Positions 1 to 13,300 of a stretch of DNA of 64,000 nucleotides are shown here, piece after piece. Position 1 is the first letter of the stretch. The number at the start of each line of letters is the position of its first letter. Source of the stretch: Dugong dugon (lineage: Eukaryota; Chordata; Mammalia; Sirenia; Dugongidae); NCBI GenBank assembly GCA_030035585.1, contig CM057469.1, forward strand, positions 115,298,650-115,362,649, given 5' to 3'. A program made the translations under genes and the position numbers. The notes below the pieces were generated by a model. The model did not search any database. It was not told the origin of the DNA and worked only from the letters and a program-made list of their open reading frames with translations.

Positions 1-7
1 AGACATT

Positions 8-529
8 TGTTATGGATTGAATTATGTCCCCCAAAAATGTGTATCAATTTGGCTAGGCCATGATTCCCAGTATTTAGTAAATGTTCACCATTTTGTTATC
101 TGATGTGATTTTCCTACATGTTGTAAATCATACCTCTATGATGTTAATGAGGCAGAATTAGAAGCAGTTATGTTAATGAGGCAAGACTCAATCTACAAGA
201 TTAGGTTGTGTTTTAAGTCAATCTCTTTTGAGATATAAAAGAGAGAAGCTAGCAGAGAGACAGGAGATCTCTTACCACCAAGAATGCAGAACCAGGAGGG
301 GAGCGCATCCTTTGGACCCATGGTCCCTGTGCTGAGAAGCTCCTGAAACAGGGGAAGATTGATGACAAGGATCTTCTCCCAGAGCTGACAGACAGAGAAA
401 GCCTTCCCCTGGAGCTGGCACCATGAATTTGGACTTCTAGCCTCCTAAACTGTGAGAGAACAAACTTCTCTTTGTTAAAGCCATCCGCTTATGGTATTTC
501 TGTTAAAGTAGCACTAGATGACTAAGACA
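8..529 (+). mobile_element. Solo LTR, MaLR/ERVL-like (copy 1)
   Basis: The element begins TGTTATGG and ends AAGACA, with LTR-style TG...CA termini. A perfect 5-bp target duplication, acatt, sits at 3-7 and 530-534; 5-bp duplications are typical of ERVL/MaLR insertions. The body resembles MLT1-type LTRs: a start related to 'ggattgaattgtgtcccccaa', a TATA-like 'gatataaaagag' near 232, and an AT-rich end reading 'gtggtatttctgtta'. It has near full-length relatives at 7055-7565 and 52050-52561. No internal retroviral sequence adjoins it, so it is a solo LTR. Confidence 0.85.
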
Positions 530-534
530 ACATT

Positions 535-3500
535 CTTGTGGTCCTGACATTAGCATGGTCCTGGGGACTAGGCTTCCTGCTCATTTCCTAATCTGTTTCA
601 CTAGGCTTCCTAGTGAGTCTATAGTTCTCTGATAATATTTCAGTAATTTTGTTTATCATTTAACATAGCTAAAGCCGCTTGTAGTTAAGAAAGTTGCCTA
701 AAACAAAAATTGTTACCATTTGAGGGTCAAAGTCAATGGATCTTGGGGCAAAGCCTAGATGGTGTTGAAAGCAGAGACAAATAAAATTAGTTCACTGGTT
801 GTGATTCTGCCATCCAGTATATATTTTTAGATATGTGCATAACTAAGAAGATGAATACAGGAGTGGGATTACATATTATTTTTACTCACCAAAACTTTCA
901 ACTTTGTATGAGTATAAATTAATTTGTAGTTGGATAAGAAACACATTTTTACATACTTTGCCGTCATCTCTCTGTGTATAGAGCATTGATACGCTAATTA
1001 CCAAAGAGCTATTATGTATTTAATTAGTTTCCCAAGTAGGCTTTTTTGAAAACTTAGTTCAAAAATACCTTAGAGCAATTCAAACTACTAAAACTAGATT
1101 TTTGTAAAAATAGTCTGTAACCCACATTGTGCACCAATTGCTTCCACGTGTATCTCTTATCAAACTATAGTGCATAATTTGCTAAGAATTATTTCAAGAT
1201 CATTTAACTTCCCTCAGCCTTAAAAAGAAGGTTTACGAAAAGTATTTTATATTGCAACTGAATTTTAAAGGGAAAGCATCTGGGAAAAAAAGGACTTACA
1301 ATTAAATTTGCAAGGGAAATCATAGAATTACTTCAAATGTTCTTTATCAGAATAATCATAGATTACACACATGCATTCAAAATTTGTTCCTATGATAATT
1401 TTTTTGAATCATTAACAAAATCTATATTTTCTAACCATGGGTCTTGTAAAGGAAAGAATAGCAATACTAACCTGAGAAATGTCTTCTCAACAAAACAAAA
1501 CATACAATACAGAAGATAATGTTTGCATAAGCAGAGATCTTTAATTATAGCCTTCAAAATTTACAAATTCTCATCAATTATGATTCAAATACATGTAATT
1601 ATGCAATAATAATGTTGACAGTATAAAATATTAAAGCCCTTTATAAGGAAATAACTGCCCTTTGTCATATCCAAAGGGATAGTAATGCAGGCATGAATGG
1701 TCTATTGTTTATAGATGGTTATAAGTTATAAAATGTCAGTAATCTTACAATATGTGGGAGATATTCAATTATGTGATTATAATTATAATTAGTTTCATAA
1801 TTATGTTTAACTCCAAGTAATGTTCTATGTTTTCATAATATTAATAAATATAACCTGATAATATATAATTAGGGAAAACCTTAATTTGGGAAAAAACAGC
1901 AGTACTATTGTTTGATATGTTCATAAACAAGACTTAAATTTATTAGATAAATTAGGGAGGGTCATGGAAAAACTTTTGTAGTCAGAATTACAATGGGAAT
2001 ACAATGATACATCTTCTTAGTGATTGAAGAACGGAGTGCTACTTGAGACTAATACTGGTAAAGTGATTGTAATATAATATTAGTCCAATAATGACAAGAA
2101 ATGGATTAATTCAGAAAATGAAGTCCATCCTACTTCATGTAAATTTAATTTTTTGGTATCAGAGCCACTATAGAAATTATTTAGCCTAGTGTTTATTTCT
2201 TAAGATGATAACATATTTTGCCTGCAGCCAAGTGTAACAAATTGTGGGAATTTTTGATGCCACTATACATTTATTTTCATTCCTAATTGTGCCCCTAACC
2301 CACTCAAAGTAACGAATTTAAGATCTAATACTCATTATTTATGGGCCTAGATTTTTTCTTGCAGAACTCCTTCTGTGACTACATGACTTCTCTGACATTT
2401 CCTGTAGCTTAGAAATAATGATGTGGAAGAGGTTTTTATAGAGCTTGAGAACTGTAACATAAATAAATAAATGAATAAATGAACGAATGAATAAAAATTG
2501 CCTCCACTGAGTGTTGCCCTGAAGATTTTTCACCACTTTTTAATGGGATTTTCTTTTAAGTAGGTGTGTCATGTTATATCTTCATTCCAGAATCATCAGG
2601 TAAGGTTTAAGAAGATCCACTTACAACAAAGTGATGCTTTATAAAATTTTTACAATCCACCTCGTTGGTTTCCAAAATGGGAGGAAGAGAAGTTGGAAAA
2701 GAAGGATAATAGTTAGAAAGGAGAAGATTAGATTTGAGAAGCTTTTGTAAATAGCATTAAAATAATTTATTAGAAGTTGGATAAGAAGATAGTCTTTTGA
2801 AAATATAGTTTAGTGGGGAGATACTCTTATTCATAAGCTCTTGTGCTTACACCGAAATTCACATAAATATGCACACATCCACATATCTTTATAAAAATGC
2901 CCCATGCTTCATTATAAAAATTAGATTATAAAGATTTACTCCCAAATAATTATTAAGGAATAATATTAATAGCAATTTATACATTAATAGTAAACCTATT
3001 TAAACATAATTAGAAATAAACACAGAAAAATTCAAATCTTTTGTATTTTTATTAGACTCCACATATAATTCTTAATGTAGAATGAATGGTCCAGGATTTA
3101 TGTAATGGACTTATTTTCTTCATATATACATATATATATGTATATATGAAAGTTCACAAAAAATTGCTTTGGAATCATTTCCAGGACCCCATTACAAAAA
3201 AGACACACCAAGTGTAGTAAACGTTTGCTGGGTGCTATGTTTATCAAGCTTTGTAGATTCCTTTACATTGTATGCATCCTGCGAAAGACAGTTCCCCAGC
3301 CCTCGTTCCACATGCTAATTCCAGTTATGCAATCTGTCTATCACCTTAGAAGAGGACTTAAATTTAGCATTTACAGTATTTCTCTCCAGATCTTTGAACA
3401 AGGAGTAAGGAAAAATAAAATAAAATTAATTAATTCTGGCAGTTTCATCCAGTTTTCAATGAGTTGGTGGTGTTGTGTTCAGTCAAGGGACTTGACCCAT

Positions 3501-6117
3501 AGAGAAACCAATACTGGTAGTAAATTAAATACAACAGACTCTGGAGGCAAAGTTTTGTTTTTTTCCCTGGTTTGGACTGAATGTGATGAAAAATTCAGTT
3601 AGGAATCAGTGATGGGAATCTGGATATCTATGAGATATTTGGGAAAAAGCTAATCAAATTGTCAACAACATGGCACCAAAATAGCTTGCCTCTTCAGAGA
3701 AGACAAGCTTGGAAAATATACTCCTTCACAGAATAAAGCTTATGAGGGATTTGAATACTGTGGTCAAGAGTAGTTGTTCTAGTAATATTAGACATAAAGA
3801 AAGAGAATGAAAATTCTCAGACCATAGACTGAAGCCTGAAGATTGTCTTTACCATTCTAAAGGTATCTTTTATACTTTGTCACCCTGGAGAAGAGTTAGT
3901 TCACAAACAAATCAGTAATTATTACACTTTGGGATGCTGAATTATAACTTCTTAACTGACAACGTTGTGAGATCCCTTAGGTAAATTTAATCAATGAGTT
4001 AGAAAACACCTAAGCATTAAAAGGGGTAAGTTTGGACAGACTGGAGAACATAAACCACCACCACACTATCCCGCCAATGAGCCTCCCTAGAAAACCTAAA
4101 CAACTTTTTCTCCTTTGGACAATAAGATTCTTGCAACAGCCATCAGCACCACAGCCTTATCCCGCAGGCCCACTCCTTTGCTTTGAAAGATCTGTATCTT
4201 TATCTTTGAAAAGAATTAAATTGCAAGGGGAAGACAATTATCTTCAACTTGCACCACTTGCTAAGCATATTTCTTTCCAGATGTATAAACTGGCATAAAT
4301 ATGAGGACGCTATAGTAGGCAAATTCAAATCAAATCCTAGAGAACAAATCTTATATTTCTAAATACTTGTTGGAATTTTACAAATTATTTTACAGAAAAA
4401 AACTAAAGTCCTGAGGTATATAGGTGAAAGTAGAATATGAGAGTGCTTGACCAAGAATGGCATATATAATCTTAGTATTGTGTTTAATTTTCTAAGATAT
4501 GTGAACTTATCAGAGATTCTAGATTCAATATGGTAGCTGGAGCAACTAGACAATTTTGATTAGTTGATCATTTTTTTATCAAACCTGAATCCATGAGTTG
4601 CCCACATCAAATAGATAAATCTCCATATTACATAATCTAACTAGCCTTCATACAATTAAAATCATGCTCACATCCCTCCCTTAGTAAGACAAAGTCTTGC
4701 AAAGTACTGCATCCACTTCCTAGACAGGATTTCTGGTAATGACTACTCATCTTCTATTATATACTTTGTAATAACCCGCCAATATGATTAGAAAATACAA
4801 AGAAATGAAATATTTCAAAATTAGTAAAAAGGCTATAAAATACTATTCCTTGAAGATAGGAGTGTAAACCTGAAGCGTCCAAGATAATAAATGGAAAATT
4901 ATTAAAAACTCCAGGGCCGTAGATTGAGTAGAGAAGAGCTTTGGTGGAGATGACAAGTAACCAGAGTTAAGATGGTTATATATTTATATCTATATATCTA
5001 CATCTATCTACCACCTATCATCTATATTCATAGAACATGCAGATTGATGAAGGAATGTTTCATTTCTAGATTTGGCTTTTGCCAATACTCCCAATATGGA
5101 AACAGCAAAACTAGATAATAAAAATGGGCTGTGCTTAGGACGGAAAAAGTCTAAGGGGAAGTGAATTAATATATTGATGAAAATAGTAATTGGTGAAACA
5201 ATGCCTCTTTCAGAATCTTTGGACTTTCCGTCCTTGACTCTGAATTTTTCCATTCTTCAAGCACTTGATACTTAAATTGCAAACAACATAGTTATTCCTA
5301 CATTGAGTGGTTTACTTGAACATTTTAAATTTTGTAAGGCCACTGAAAATAACAAAGCACTTTTAGGAGCCAATGATTTACTTACAAATTTTTCTCTAAT
5401 TAAAGCTGATTCTTCCTTTAAGATTGTTGTTCCTCATTTTAGCTTTACTTGTCCCAGAGAAAGGACTGACGTTATGCTTTTTCCATAGCAGGTAGATATA
5501 TTTTATACTTGCCATTTGTAATAAATATATTAAATAAACGAGAACTTTGGATAGAGACCAGTTTTAAGTAGAGTAGCCATGGAAGTTTCCCTGTGAAGAA
5601 GTGAAATTAAACTTTGACCTAAGAAATGGAAGAAGCTAATCATCAGCATAGTGAAAAAGAGGATTATAGATAGATCATCTCTGGGACAGAGATAATCTTG
5701 AATAATTTGAATACATTATAGATACACCAGGGTGTAAGTGACTTAGTGAGCCAGAAAAAGAATGGAAGAAGATAAGGTCAGATAGAAAGCAAGGGATTGG
5801 CCCTCAATGTCTTCTAGCCAAGAGTAAGAAATTGGGGTTTATGGTAAATGCAATAGGAAGTGTGTGAAATGTTAAGTTATATAAACTGAGATCTGTGTAT
5901 GTAAGTGCACAAACACACATGTGTGTCTTACTTTTGATGCTGGAATAATCAATACTGTACCCAGGAACATCATTTAGGGTGCCATAGAAATAACATAAAT
6001 GATGGATACATGGTCCATGGAAGGGAAGAGGATGGCAGTTGAGATGGTCCAATGGGGGTGGATTCAAAATGTAGTCACGTATGTATGCGTTTATTTTACT
6101 TTGTTTATTGTTATTGT
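535..6117. other. AT-rich non-coding stretch, no gene recognised
   Basis: I see no gene and no repeat that I can name in this stretch. The longest open frame is 125 codons (3225-3602), without family resemblance or coding signs. Local low-complexity spots are a TAAA/TGAA-type run near 2458-2500, an AT palindrome around 3121-3150, and TATC/TCTA-rich sequence near 4978-5020. Diverged ancient repeats could be present below what can be recognised by eye. Confidence 0.6.
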
Positions 6118-6293
6118 GTTTAACCCATTGCCATCAAGTCAATTCTGACTCGGAGTAGAACTGCCCCATAGAGTTTCCAAGGCTGTAATTTTTACGGAAG
6201 CAGACTGCTACATCTTTCTCCCACAGAGCAGCTGGTGGATTTGAACCCTCTCCTTTTGGTCGGCAGCTGAGCGCTTAACCACTATGCCACTAA
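6118..6293 (-). mobile_element. AfroSINE, long form
   Basis: This is a reverse-orientation tRNA-derived SINE. On the minus strand it has a degraded A-box-like head, the B-box-like segment 'gattc/ggttc-aaatcc', the central module (gctgtaatttttacgg on the plus strand near 6182) and the tail with 'tcagaattgac' before a degenerate end. The central module distinguishes this longer subtype from the shorter copies in the window. It is followed immediately by a second SINE in the same orientation. Confidence 0.85.
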
Positions 6294-6305
6294 ACCAAGA
6301 AACAC

Positions 6306-6468
6306 ACAAATCCATTGGGATTGAGTTGATTTTAACTAATACAGCCCTATCGGACAGAGTAGAACTGCCCCATAGAGTTTCCAAGGAGAGCCTAGTGGAT
6401 TCAAACTGTCAACTTTTTGGTTAGAAGCAATAGCACTTAACCACTATGCCACCAGGGTTTCCAGGGCT
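6306..6468 (-). mobile_element. AfroSINE, short form
   Basis: A second minus-strand AfroSINE lies head to tail with the previous one. The plus strand reads 'agagtagaactgccccatag' at about 6355, then 'gtttccaagg' and ends at 'gccaccagggtttcc', the complement of the SINE 5' head. It lacks the central module seen in the neighbour, so the two are separate insertions and not a tandem duplication. Confidence 0.85.
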
Positions 6469-7049
6469 TTTTATTTTTATTTTACTATTTTATAATAAAA
6501 AAAAAAAAGGAAGATGGAAGAACTGGTATATGATAAGAATTTTGGTTTCAAAAAATGGATATAATTAAGAGACATGTTTAGTTACCAAAGTATCATTTTC
6601 TTAGTCTCAAGCTGATCTTCATTCCCAAACTTCATATGTTTAATTGTAAAGAAAAAGAAAAGAGAAGGTACAGAATATATCACAATAAAATTTGTAAATA
6701 AATTCTAATGAACTGAGTAATTAACAAACACACAAAATAACTCTGTTTCATGCTAGAATAAACGAGATTACCTTGACAATCCAAAATTAAATTTTTAAGA
6801 GCTCTTTTTTTGAGGGGAGAGGGGTTAGAATAAAGATGGAAGTAGAAAGTTATATCCAAACAATTTTTAATATGATCTTGGGGCTCCCTACATTCTCAGA
6901 ATGCATATTGATCAGTGGGGGCTTCAGAGTTGCAGATTACAGTAGTTTTATTCTAGATTTTATGAAGAATTTCCCCTTCACTTCTTTGACATTATCTTAT
7001 ACATTTTTTTAAAATGGTTTCTCTTCTTTTGTAATTTTTCTAGCCATCA
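6469..7049. other. AT-rich spacer, nothing recognised
   Basis: There is an A-rich tract at 6496-6510. I see no gene or nameable repeat. Confidence 0.5.
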
Positions 7050-7054
7050 GTGTG

Positions 7055-7565
7055 TGTCATGGATTGAATTGTGTCCCCCAAAAATATCTGTCAACTTGGC
7101 TGGGTCATGATTCTCAGTATTGTATAATTGTGTAGCATTTTGTAATCTGACGTGATTTCCTTATGTGTTGTAAATTCAACCACTATGATCTAACATGACG
7201 GATTAGCAGCAGTTATACTGATGAGGTATACAAGATTGGAAAGTGTCTTAAGTCAATCTCTTTAGAGATATGAAAGAGAGAAGCGAGCAGAGACACATGG
7301 GAATCTCAGACCACCAAGAAAGCAGTGCCAGAAGCAGAACACATCCTTTGTACCTGAGGTTCCTGCGCTGAGACGCTCCCAGACAAAGGGAAGACTGATG
7401 CATCACAAGGACCTTCCTCCAGATCCAACAGAGAAAATGTTCCTCTGGAGGTGACACCTTGAATTTGGACTTGTAGCCTACTGGATTGTGAGAGAATAAA
7501 ATTCTCTTTGCTAGAGCCATCTACTTGTGGTATTTCTGTTATAGCAGCACTAGATAACTAAGACA
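7055..7565 (+). mobile_element. Solo LTR, MaLR/ERVL-like (copy 2)
   Basis: It starts TGTCATGG and ends AAGACA, with a perfect 5-bp target duplication, gtgtg, at 7050-7054 and 7566-7570. It aligns over its whole length with the copy at 8-529: 'gattgaattgtgtccccca', 'agtcaatctcttt', 'gagatatgaaagag' and the shared 3' end. The minus-strand reading frame of 90 codons inside it is an artefact. Confidence 0.88.
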
Positions 7566-7570
7566 GTGTG

Positions 7571-8669
7571 GTAAGTCATCACTCCAATACATTTTCATAC
7601 TGTTTTGGGAAAGAGCTTTGTTGTAGTTTTTCAAAAGCAACACTGATGATATTTAACACACAATCAAGGTTTAAGAGCCACAGTTCTAGATTGTCCAGAT
7701 TAGGATGGAAGCTAAGGGAATCGAAGGAAAAGGGCCGAGAAAGTAGATCACTCTCTTTATGCCTGCAACTCACCTACGAAAGTTTTTGCAGATTATCATT
7801 ATAATAACTAATTTGGGTTCAGACTCAGCTAGTAATGAAGGAAACATTTGTGCTTGGCCTTATTCTGAGTGCATGGTATACATAAGACAAGATTCAGAGA
7901 ATTTAATTCCTCAATCTAAACACCAATGATGAATCTTCAGCACTTCTACAACACATAATAAAATGTGTACGATTGATGTAAGGTGTTCTATATCTTTGTA
8001 GACCCACAAACAAATAATATCTTTTAATTATAAATTAATAAAATGTTGAAAAGAACTTTTAATAATAGCTCCCAAACCCCAAAGATAAGAGGCAAATGAA
8101 TTTTAGCTGACCTGATTCAAAGCCAGAGATGAAGCTGCCTCCAAACACAATACAAACACCATGAAATTAGCTAACTCTTCTCTAATTGACCAGTGATGAG
8201 GATGATCTCATTCATACACACCCACACACATACACATATCTATCCCCTGTTAATGAGATCTTTCATTATGGCTGTTTAACAAGAGCTCTTTATGTTTGAT
8301 CAAAGCTTCTAATGCAATTCTGAGGTTATTCTGCTTAGCAGTCTGCTGATTGGTAACTGCCTTCAGGGACCTCTGAGTCTACCTCTATTTAGAACTGGGT
8401 TTATGAAACGTGTTCTGCATACAACACGTTAACAGAATCTGAGGGATATTGGGGATTTTTAATTAAACATCCAAGAAGTTTCATAACTTTTTGTGGCATA
8501 AGAAATTAAGAGAACTTCCTCAGGAAATCAAATAGATCATTGGAATGCACTTCATTTTGTCAAGGTTGTAGTGTAATTAATGTTATTAGTAATTTTATTA
8601 ATTAGTATTTAAACTGTTTGTATATTAATCAGAGTTTCCATTTTGAGAATTTTCTATTGACCACTGATT
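7571..8669. other. Non-coding stretch, nothing recognised
   Basis: I see no gene here. A short CA-rich patch lies near 8214-8238. Overlapping open frames of 64 and 78 codons on opposite strands near 7570-7800 show no family resemblance. Confidence 0.5.
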
Positions 8670-8849
8670 TAATTGCTTTTATACCTTTTCTCATATAATG
8701 TTTATAGTAATCCAATGAGATAGGTATTACTGATTCCATTTTACAAAGAAACTGAATCTTAGAAATAAAGTGATTTGGAAAAAAATGCATAGTAAAAGAC
8801 AGAGATAAAAATCTCTCCCTGGTGTGTCTGTCTCCTAAGTCAATGTTTT
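8670..8849 (+). mobile_element. MIR-like ancient SINE, interrupted by L1
   Basis: The text near 8685-8790 reads like the MIR core and 3' half: 'ctcatataatgtttatagta', 'gagataggtattactgatt', 'ccattttacaaagaaactga', then 'cagagataaaaatc'. The L1 at 8850-18929 landed in its 3' part; the sequence resumes at about 18930 with the duplicated target. MIR is found across mammals and is not diagnostic of lineage. Confidence 0.6.
8833..8849. repeat. L1 target-site duplication, 3' side
   Basis: The 17 bases tcctaagtcaatgtttt recur exactly at 18930-18946. This defines the L1 boundaries; the join to the poly(T) is ambiguous by a few bases because the target itself ends in T. Confidence 0.93.
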
Positions 8850-10347
8850 TTTTTTTTATATTTTATTGTACTTCAGGTGAAAGCTTACAGAGCAAATAGT
8901 TTCTCATGAAATAGTAGTACACATGTTGTTCTATGACATTGGTTAACAACCCCACAATGTATTAAGCCTCTAAATTCTCAACCTTTTTTTTTTTTTTTTG
9001 ATGAAAATTACAGATGGCCAAAGATACATCGTTTCAAAAATTTCTACATTCACAGTTCGGTGACATTGACTACGCTCTTCCAACTGTGCTGTTATTCTCA
9101 CTTAAGATGAAGGCTTACAGAACAAAATAGTTTTTCATTTAACAGTTACTACACATGTTGCCCTATGACAATGGTTAATAATCTCACAGCACATCAAGAA
9201 TATCCTTACTCCACCTTGTGTTCCCTATCACCAGGGGGCTTCCTTGTCCCCTTCTGTCTTCTGGACCTTGTCAGTGGACTATTGTACCTCTTTAGTCTCA
9301 TTTGTTTATTTATTTATTTTTTCATTTTATTTTATTTAAACTCCATTTCAAAACTTTTTACTTACACATTTAAGTGATATTGACTATGCTCTTCCAATTG
9401 TGCTGCCATTCTCGCCCAAGATGAAGGCTTACATGACAAAACAGCCTCCCATTTAATAGTTACTACAAATGTTGCCCTATAGCAGTGGTCAACAATCTCA
9501 CAATACATCGACAGTGTCCTTATTGAATCTGTGTTCCTTATCATCAGTTTCCTACTCTCCCTCTGCCTTCTGGCCCTTGTCACCGGACTCCTGTACCTCG
9601 TTAGTCCCATTTAGTTTTGCTGGGCTGTCCATTCCCAGGCTGAACATCGAACCTCGAAGGTAACTTCACCTCTGAGCTGAAAGGGTGTCTGGGGGCCACA
9701 CTCTTGAGGTTTCTCTAGTATTCTTTAGGCCAGTAAATCTGGTCTTCTTTTTTTTTGGGGGGGGGAGTTAAAATTATGCTCTACATCCTTCTCCAGCTCT
9801 GCCCAGAACCCTCTGTTGTGATCCTGGTCAGAGGAATCATTGGTGGTAGCCGGGCACCATCCAGCTGTACTGGACTCAGTCCCGTGGAGGCCTTGGTAGC
9901 TGTGGACCATTAGTCCTTCGGACTAATCTTTTCCTTGTATCCTGTTCTCTTCGTTCTCCCTTGTTCCCGAAGGGATGAGATCAGTGGAGTATCTTAGATG
10001 GCCGCTCATAGGCTTTTAAGACCCCAGACACTACTCACCAAGGTAGAATGTAGAGCATTATCTTTATAAGTAGTGTCATGCCAATTGAGCTAGATGTTCC
10101 CCGAGATCATGGTCCCCAGAGCCCTCCGTCCAACAACTCAGTCCCTCGGGGGGTTTGGATGTGTCTATAGGGCCTCCATGACCTTTCCTTGTGCAGGTTG
10201 TGTTAGTTTCCCCTGTACTATGTACTATCTCACCTCTCATCCAAGTTACCACTTACCTATTACCTATTTAGTATCCCCCCCCCCCCCGCCATCCCTGGTA
10301 ACCAACAAGGATTGTTACATTTTTCATGTGAATTTTTTCATGGGTTT
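8850..10347 (-). other. L1 3' UTR with triplicated terminal unit
   Basis: About 1.5 kb follow the ORF2 stop. Homopurine/homopyrimidine tracts occur at about 10269-10288 (G-rich on the L1 sense strand) and 9748-9767; a G-rich tract in the 3' UTR is a common L1 feature. A terminal unit containing plus-strand 'ccctatgacaatggtta' is present three times, near 8930-8955, 9163-9190 and 9472-9500. The units are separated by T-rich blocks (8982-9000, 9308-9345) that on the sense strand look like internal poly(A) tracts. Confidence 0.85.
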
Positions 10348-13300
10348 TTACAATAGAGGTCTCATGCAATATTTGTCCTTTTGTGATTGACTTATTTCAC
10401 TCAGCATGATGTCCTCCAGTTTCATCCATGTTATGAGATGGTTCACAGACTCATTCTTGTTCTTTCTCATTGCATAGTACTCCATTGTGTGTATGTACCA
10501 TAGTTTGTGTATCCATTCATCTGTTGATGGACATCGAGGTTGTTTCCATCGTTTTGCTATTGTGAACAATGCTGCCATGAACATAGGTGTGCATATGTCT
10601 ATTCGAGTGATGACTCTTATTTCTCTAGGATATATTCCTAGGAGTGGGATTGCTGGATCAAATGGTATGTCTATTTCTAGCTTTCTGAGGAAACGCCATA
10701 TCATTTTCCAAAATGGTTGTATCATTTTGCATTCCCACCAGCAGTGTATAAGAGTTCCCATCTCCCCGAAGCCCCTCCAACATTTGTTATTTCCAGTATT
10801 TTTGATTCGTGCCAGTAATGCCGGGGTGAGATGGTATCTCATTGTGGTTTTAATTTGCATTTCTCTAATGGCTAGTGATCGCGAGCATTTCCTCATGTGT
10901 CTGTTGGCCATTTGAATGTCTTCCTTGGTGAAGTGTCTATTCATTTCCTTTGCCCATTTTTTGATAGGATTGGTTGTCTTTTTGTTGTAGAGGTGTTGGA
11001 TTTTCTTGTAGATTATGGAGATTAGACCTTTGTCTGACTTGTACTGTCCAAAAATTTTTTCCCAGTCTGTAGGTTCTCTTTTAACTCTTTTGGTGAAATC
11101 TTTTGAAGAGCATAGATGTTTGATTTTTAGAAGATCCCAATTATCTAGTTTATCTGTTGGGTTTTTTGTGTTGATGTTTATGGTTTGTATCCTGTTAATG
11201 CCATGTATTAAGGTCTGAAGTGTTGGTCCTATTTTTTCTTCTATGAATTTTATAGTTTGAGGCTTTATATTCAGGTCTTTGATCCATTTTGAAGTAGTTT
11301 TTGTATATGGTGTGAGGTATGGGTCCTGTTTCATTTTTCTACAAATGGATATCCAGTTTTGCCAGCACCAGTTGATAAAAAGACTGTCTTTTCCCAATTT
11401 GATGTATTTTGGGCCCTTGTCAAAAATCAAGTGACCGTAGGTGGATGGATTTACATCTGAGTTCTCAATTCTGTTCCATTGGTCAATGTCTCTGTTGTTG
11501 TACCAGTACCAGGCTGTTTTGAGTACTGTAGCTGTATAGTAGGTTCTCAAGTCAGGTAGTGTGAGTCCTCCAACTTTATTCTTCTTCTTCAGTAGTGCTT
11601 CACTTATTCGGGGTTTCTTCCCTTTCCATATAAAGTTAATGATTAGTTTTCCCATCTCTTTGAAGAATTTTGTTGGTATTTGTATCGGGATTGCATTGTA
11701 TTTGTAGATTGCTTTAGGTAGAATTGCCATTTTCACAATGTTGAGTCTGCCTATCCACGAGCATGGTATCTTTTTCCATTTATGTAGATCCCTTTGGATT
11801 TCATGCAGCAGTGTTTTGTAGTTTTCTTTGTATAGGTCTTTTATATTCCTGGTCAGATTTATTCCTAAGTATTTTATCTTTTTAGGGGCTATTGAAAATG
11901 GTATTGATTTCCTGATCTCCTTTTCATCGTTCTGTTTACTGGTTTATAGGAATCCAACTGATTTTTGAATGTTTATCTTGTATCCTGCTACTCTGCTGAA
12001 TCTTTCTATTAGTTCCAGTAAATTTCTCGTGGAGTCTTTAGGGTTTTCTATGTATAGTATCATATCATCTGCAAACAGGGAGAGTTTAACTTCTTCATTA
12101 CCAATTTGGATGCCCTTTATTTCTTTCTCTTGCCTTACTGCTCTAGCTAGAACTTCCAGCACAATGTTAAATAGCAGTGGTGATAAAGGGCATCCTTGTC
12201 TTGTTCCTGTTTTCAAGGGGAATGTTTTCAGCCTCTCTCCATTAAGAATTATGTGGGCTGTTGGTTTTGCATAGATGCCCTTTATTATGCTGAGAATTTT
12301 CCCTTCTATACCTATTTTATTGAGAGCTTTTATCAGGAATGGGTGTTGGACTATGTCAAATGCCTTTTCTGCATCAATTGAGATGATCACGTGATTTTTT
12401 TCTTTCCTTTTATTTATGTGGTAGATTACGTTGATGGATTTTCTAATGTTAAACCATCCTCGCATACCTGGTATGAATCCTGCTTGGTCGTGGTGTATTA
12501 TTTTTTTGATATAATACTGAATTCTATTGGCTAGAATTTTGTTCAGAATTTTTGCATCTATTTTCATGAGAGATATTGGTCTGTAATTTTCTTTTCTTGT
12601 GATGTCTTTGCCTGGTTTTGGTATCAGCGTTATGCTGGCTTCGTAGAATGAATTTGGAAGTGTTGCTTCCTCTTCTATGCTCTGAAATAACTTGAGTAGA
12701 ACCGGTACGAGCTCTTCTGTAAATATTTTATAGAATTCTCCAGTGAAGCCATCTGGGCCAGGGCTTTTTTTGGTTGGGAGTTTTTTTATTACCTTTTCAA
12801 TCTCTTCTCTTGTTATGGGTCTGTTCAGATTTTCAATATCACTTTGTTGTAGTTTGGGTAGGCCGTATGTTTCTAGAAATTTATACATTTCCTCTAGGTT
12901 TTCAAATTTGTTGGAATATAGTTTTTCATAATATTCTGTTATAATCCTTTTTATTTCAGTTGGGTCTGTTGTAATGTCCCCCATTTCATTTCTTATTTGG
13001 GTTATTTGTGCCCTCTTCTGTTTTTCTTTTGTCAGTCTGGCCAGTGGTTTGTCGATTTTGTTGATTCTTTCAAAGAACCAACTTTTGGTTTTGTTGATTC
13101 TTTCTAGTGTTTTTCTGTTCTCTATTTCATTTATTTCTGCTCTGATCTTTATTATTTCCTTTCTTCCGGTGGTTGTAGGCTTTTTTTGTTGTTCTCTTTC
13201 TATTTGTTTGAGTTCTGTAGTTAATGTTTTGATTTTGTCCCTTTCTTCTTTTTTGATATGTACATCTATTACTATGAATTGTCCTCTGAGGACTGCCTTT

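Noticed and set aside
3225..3602. 125-codon frame in otherwise empty sequence
   Set aside because: There is no recognisable domain, no splice context and no compositional sign of coding; the length is not surprising in 64 kb.
10487..10915. 142-codon plus-strand frame
   Set aside because: It is a shadow of the ORF2 C-terminal region on the minus strand.
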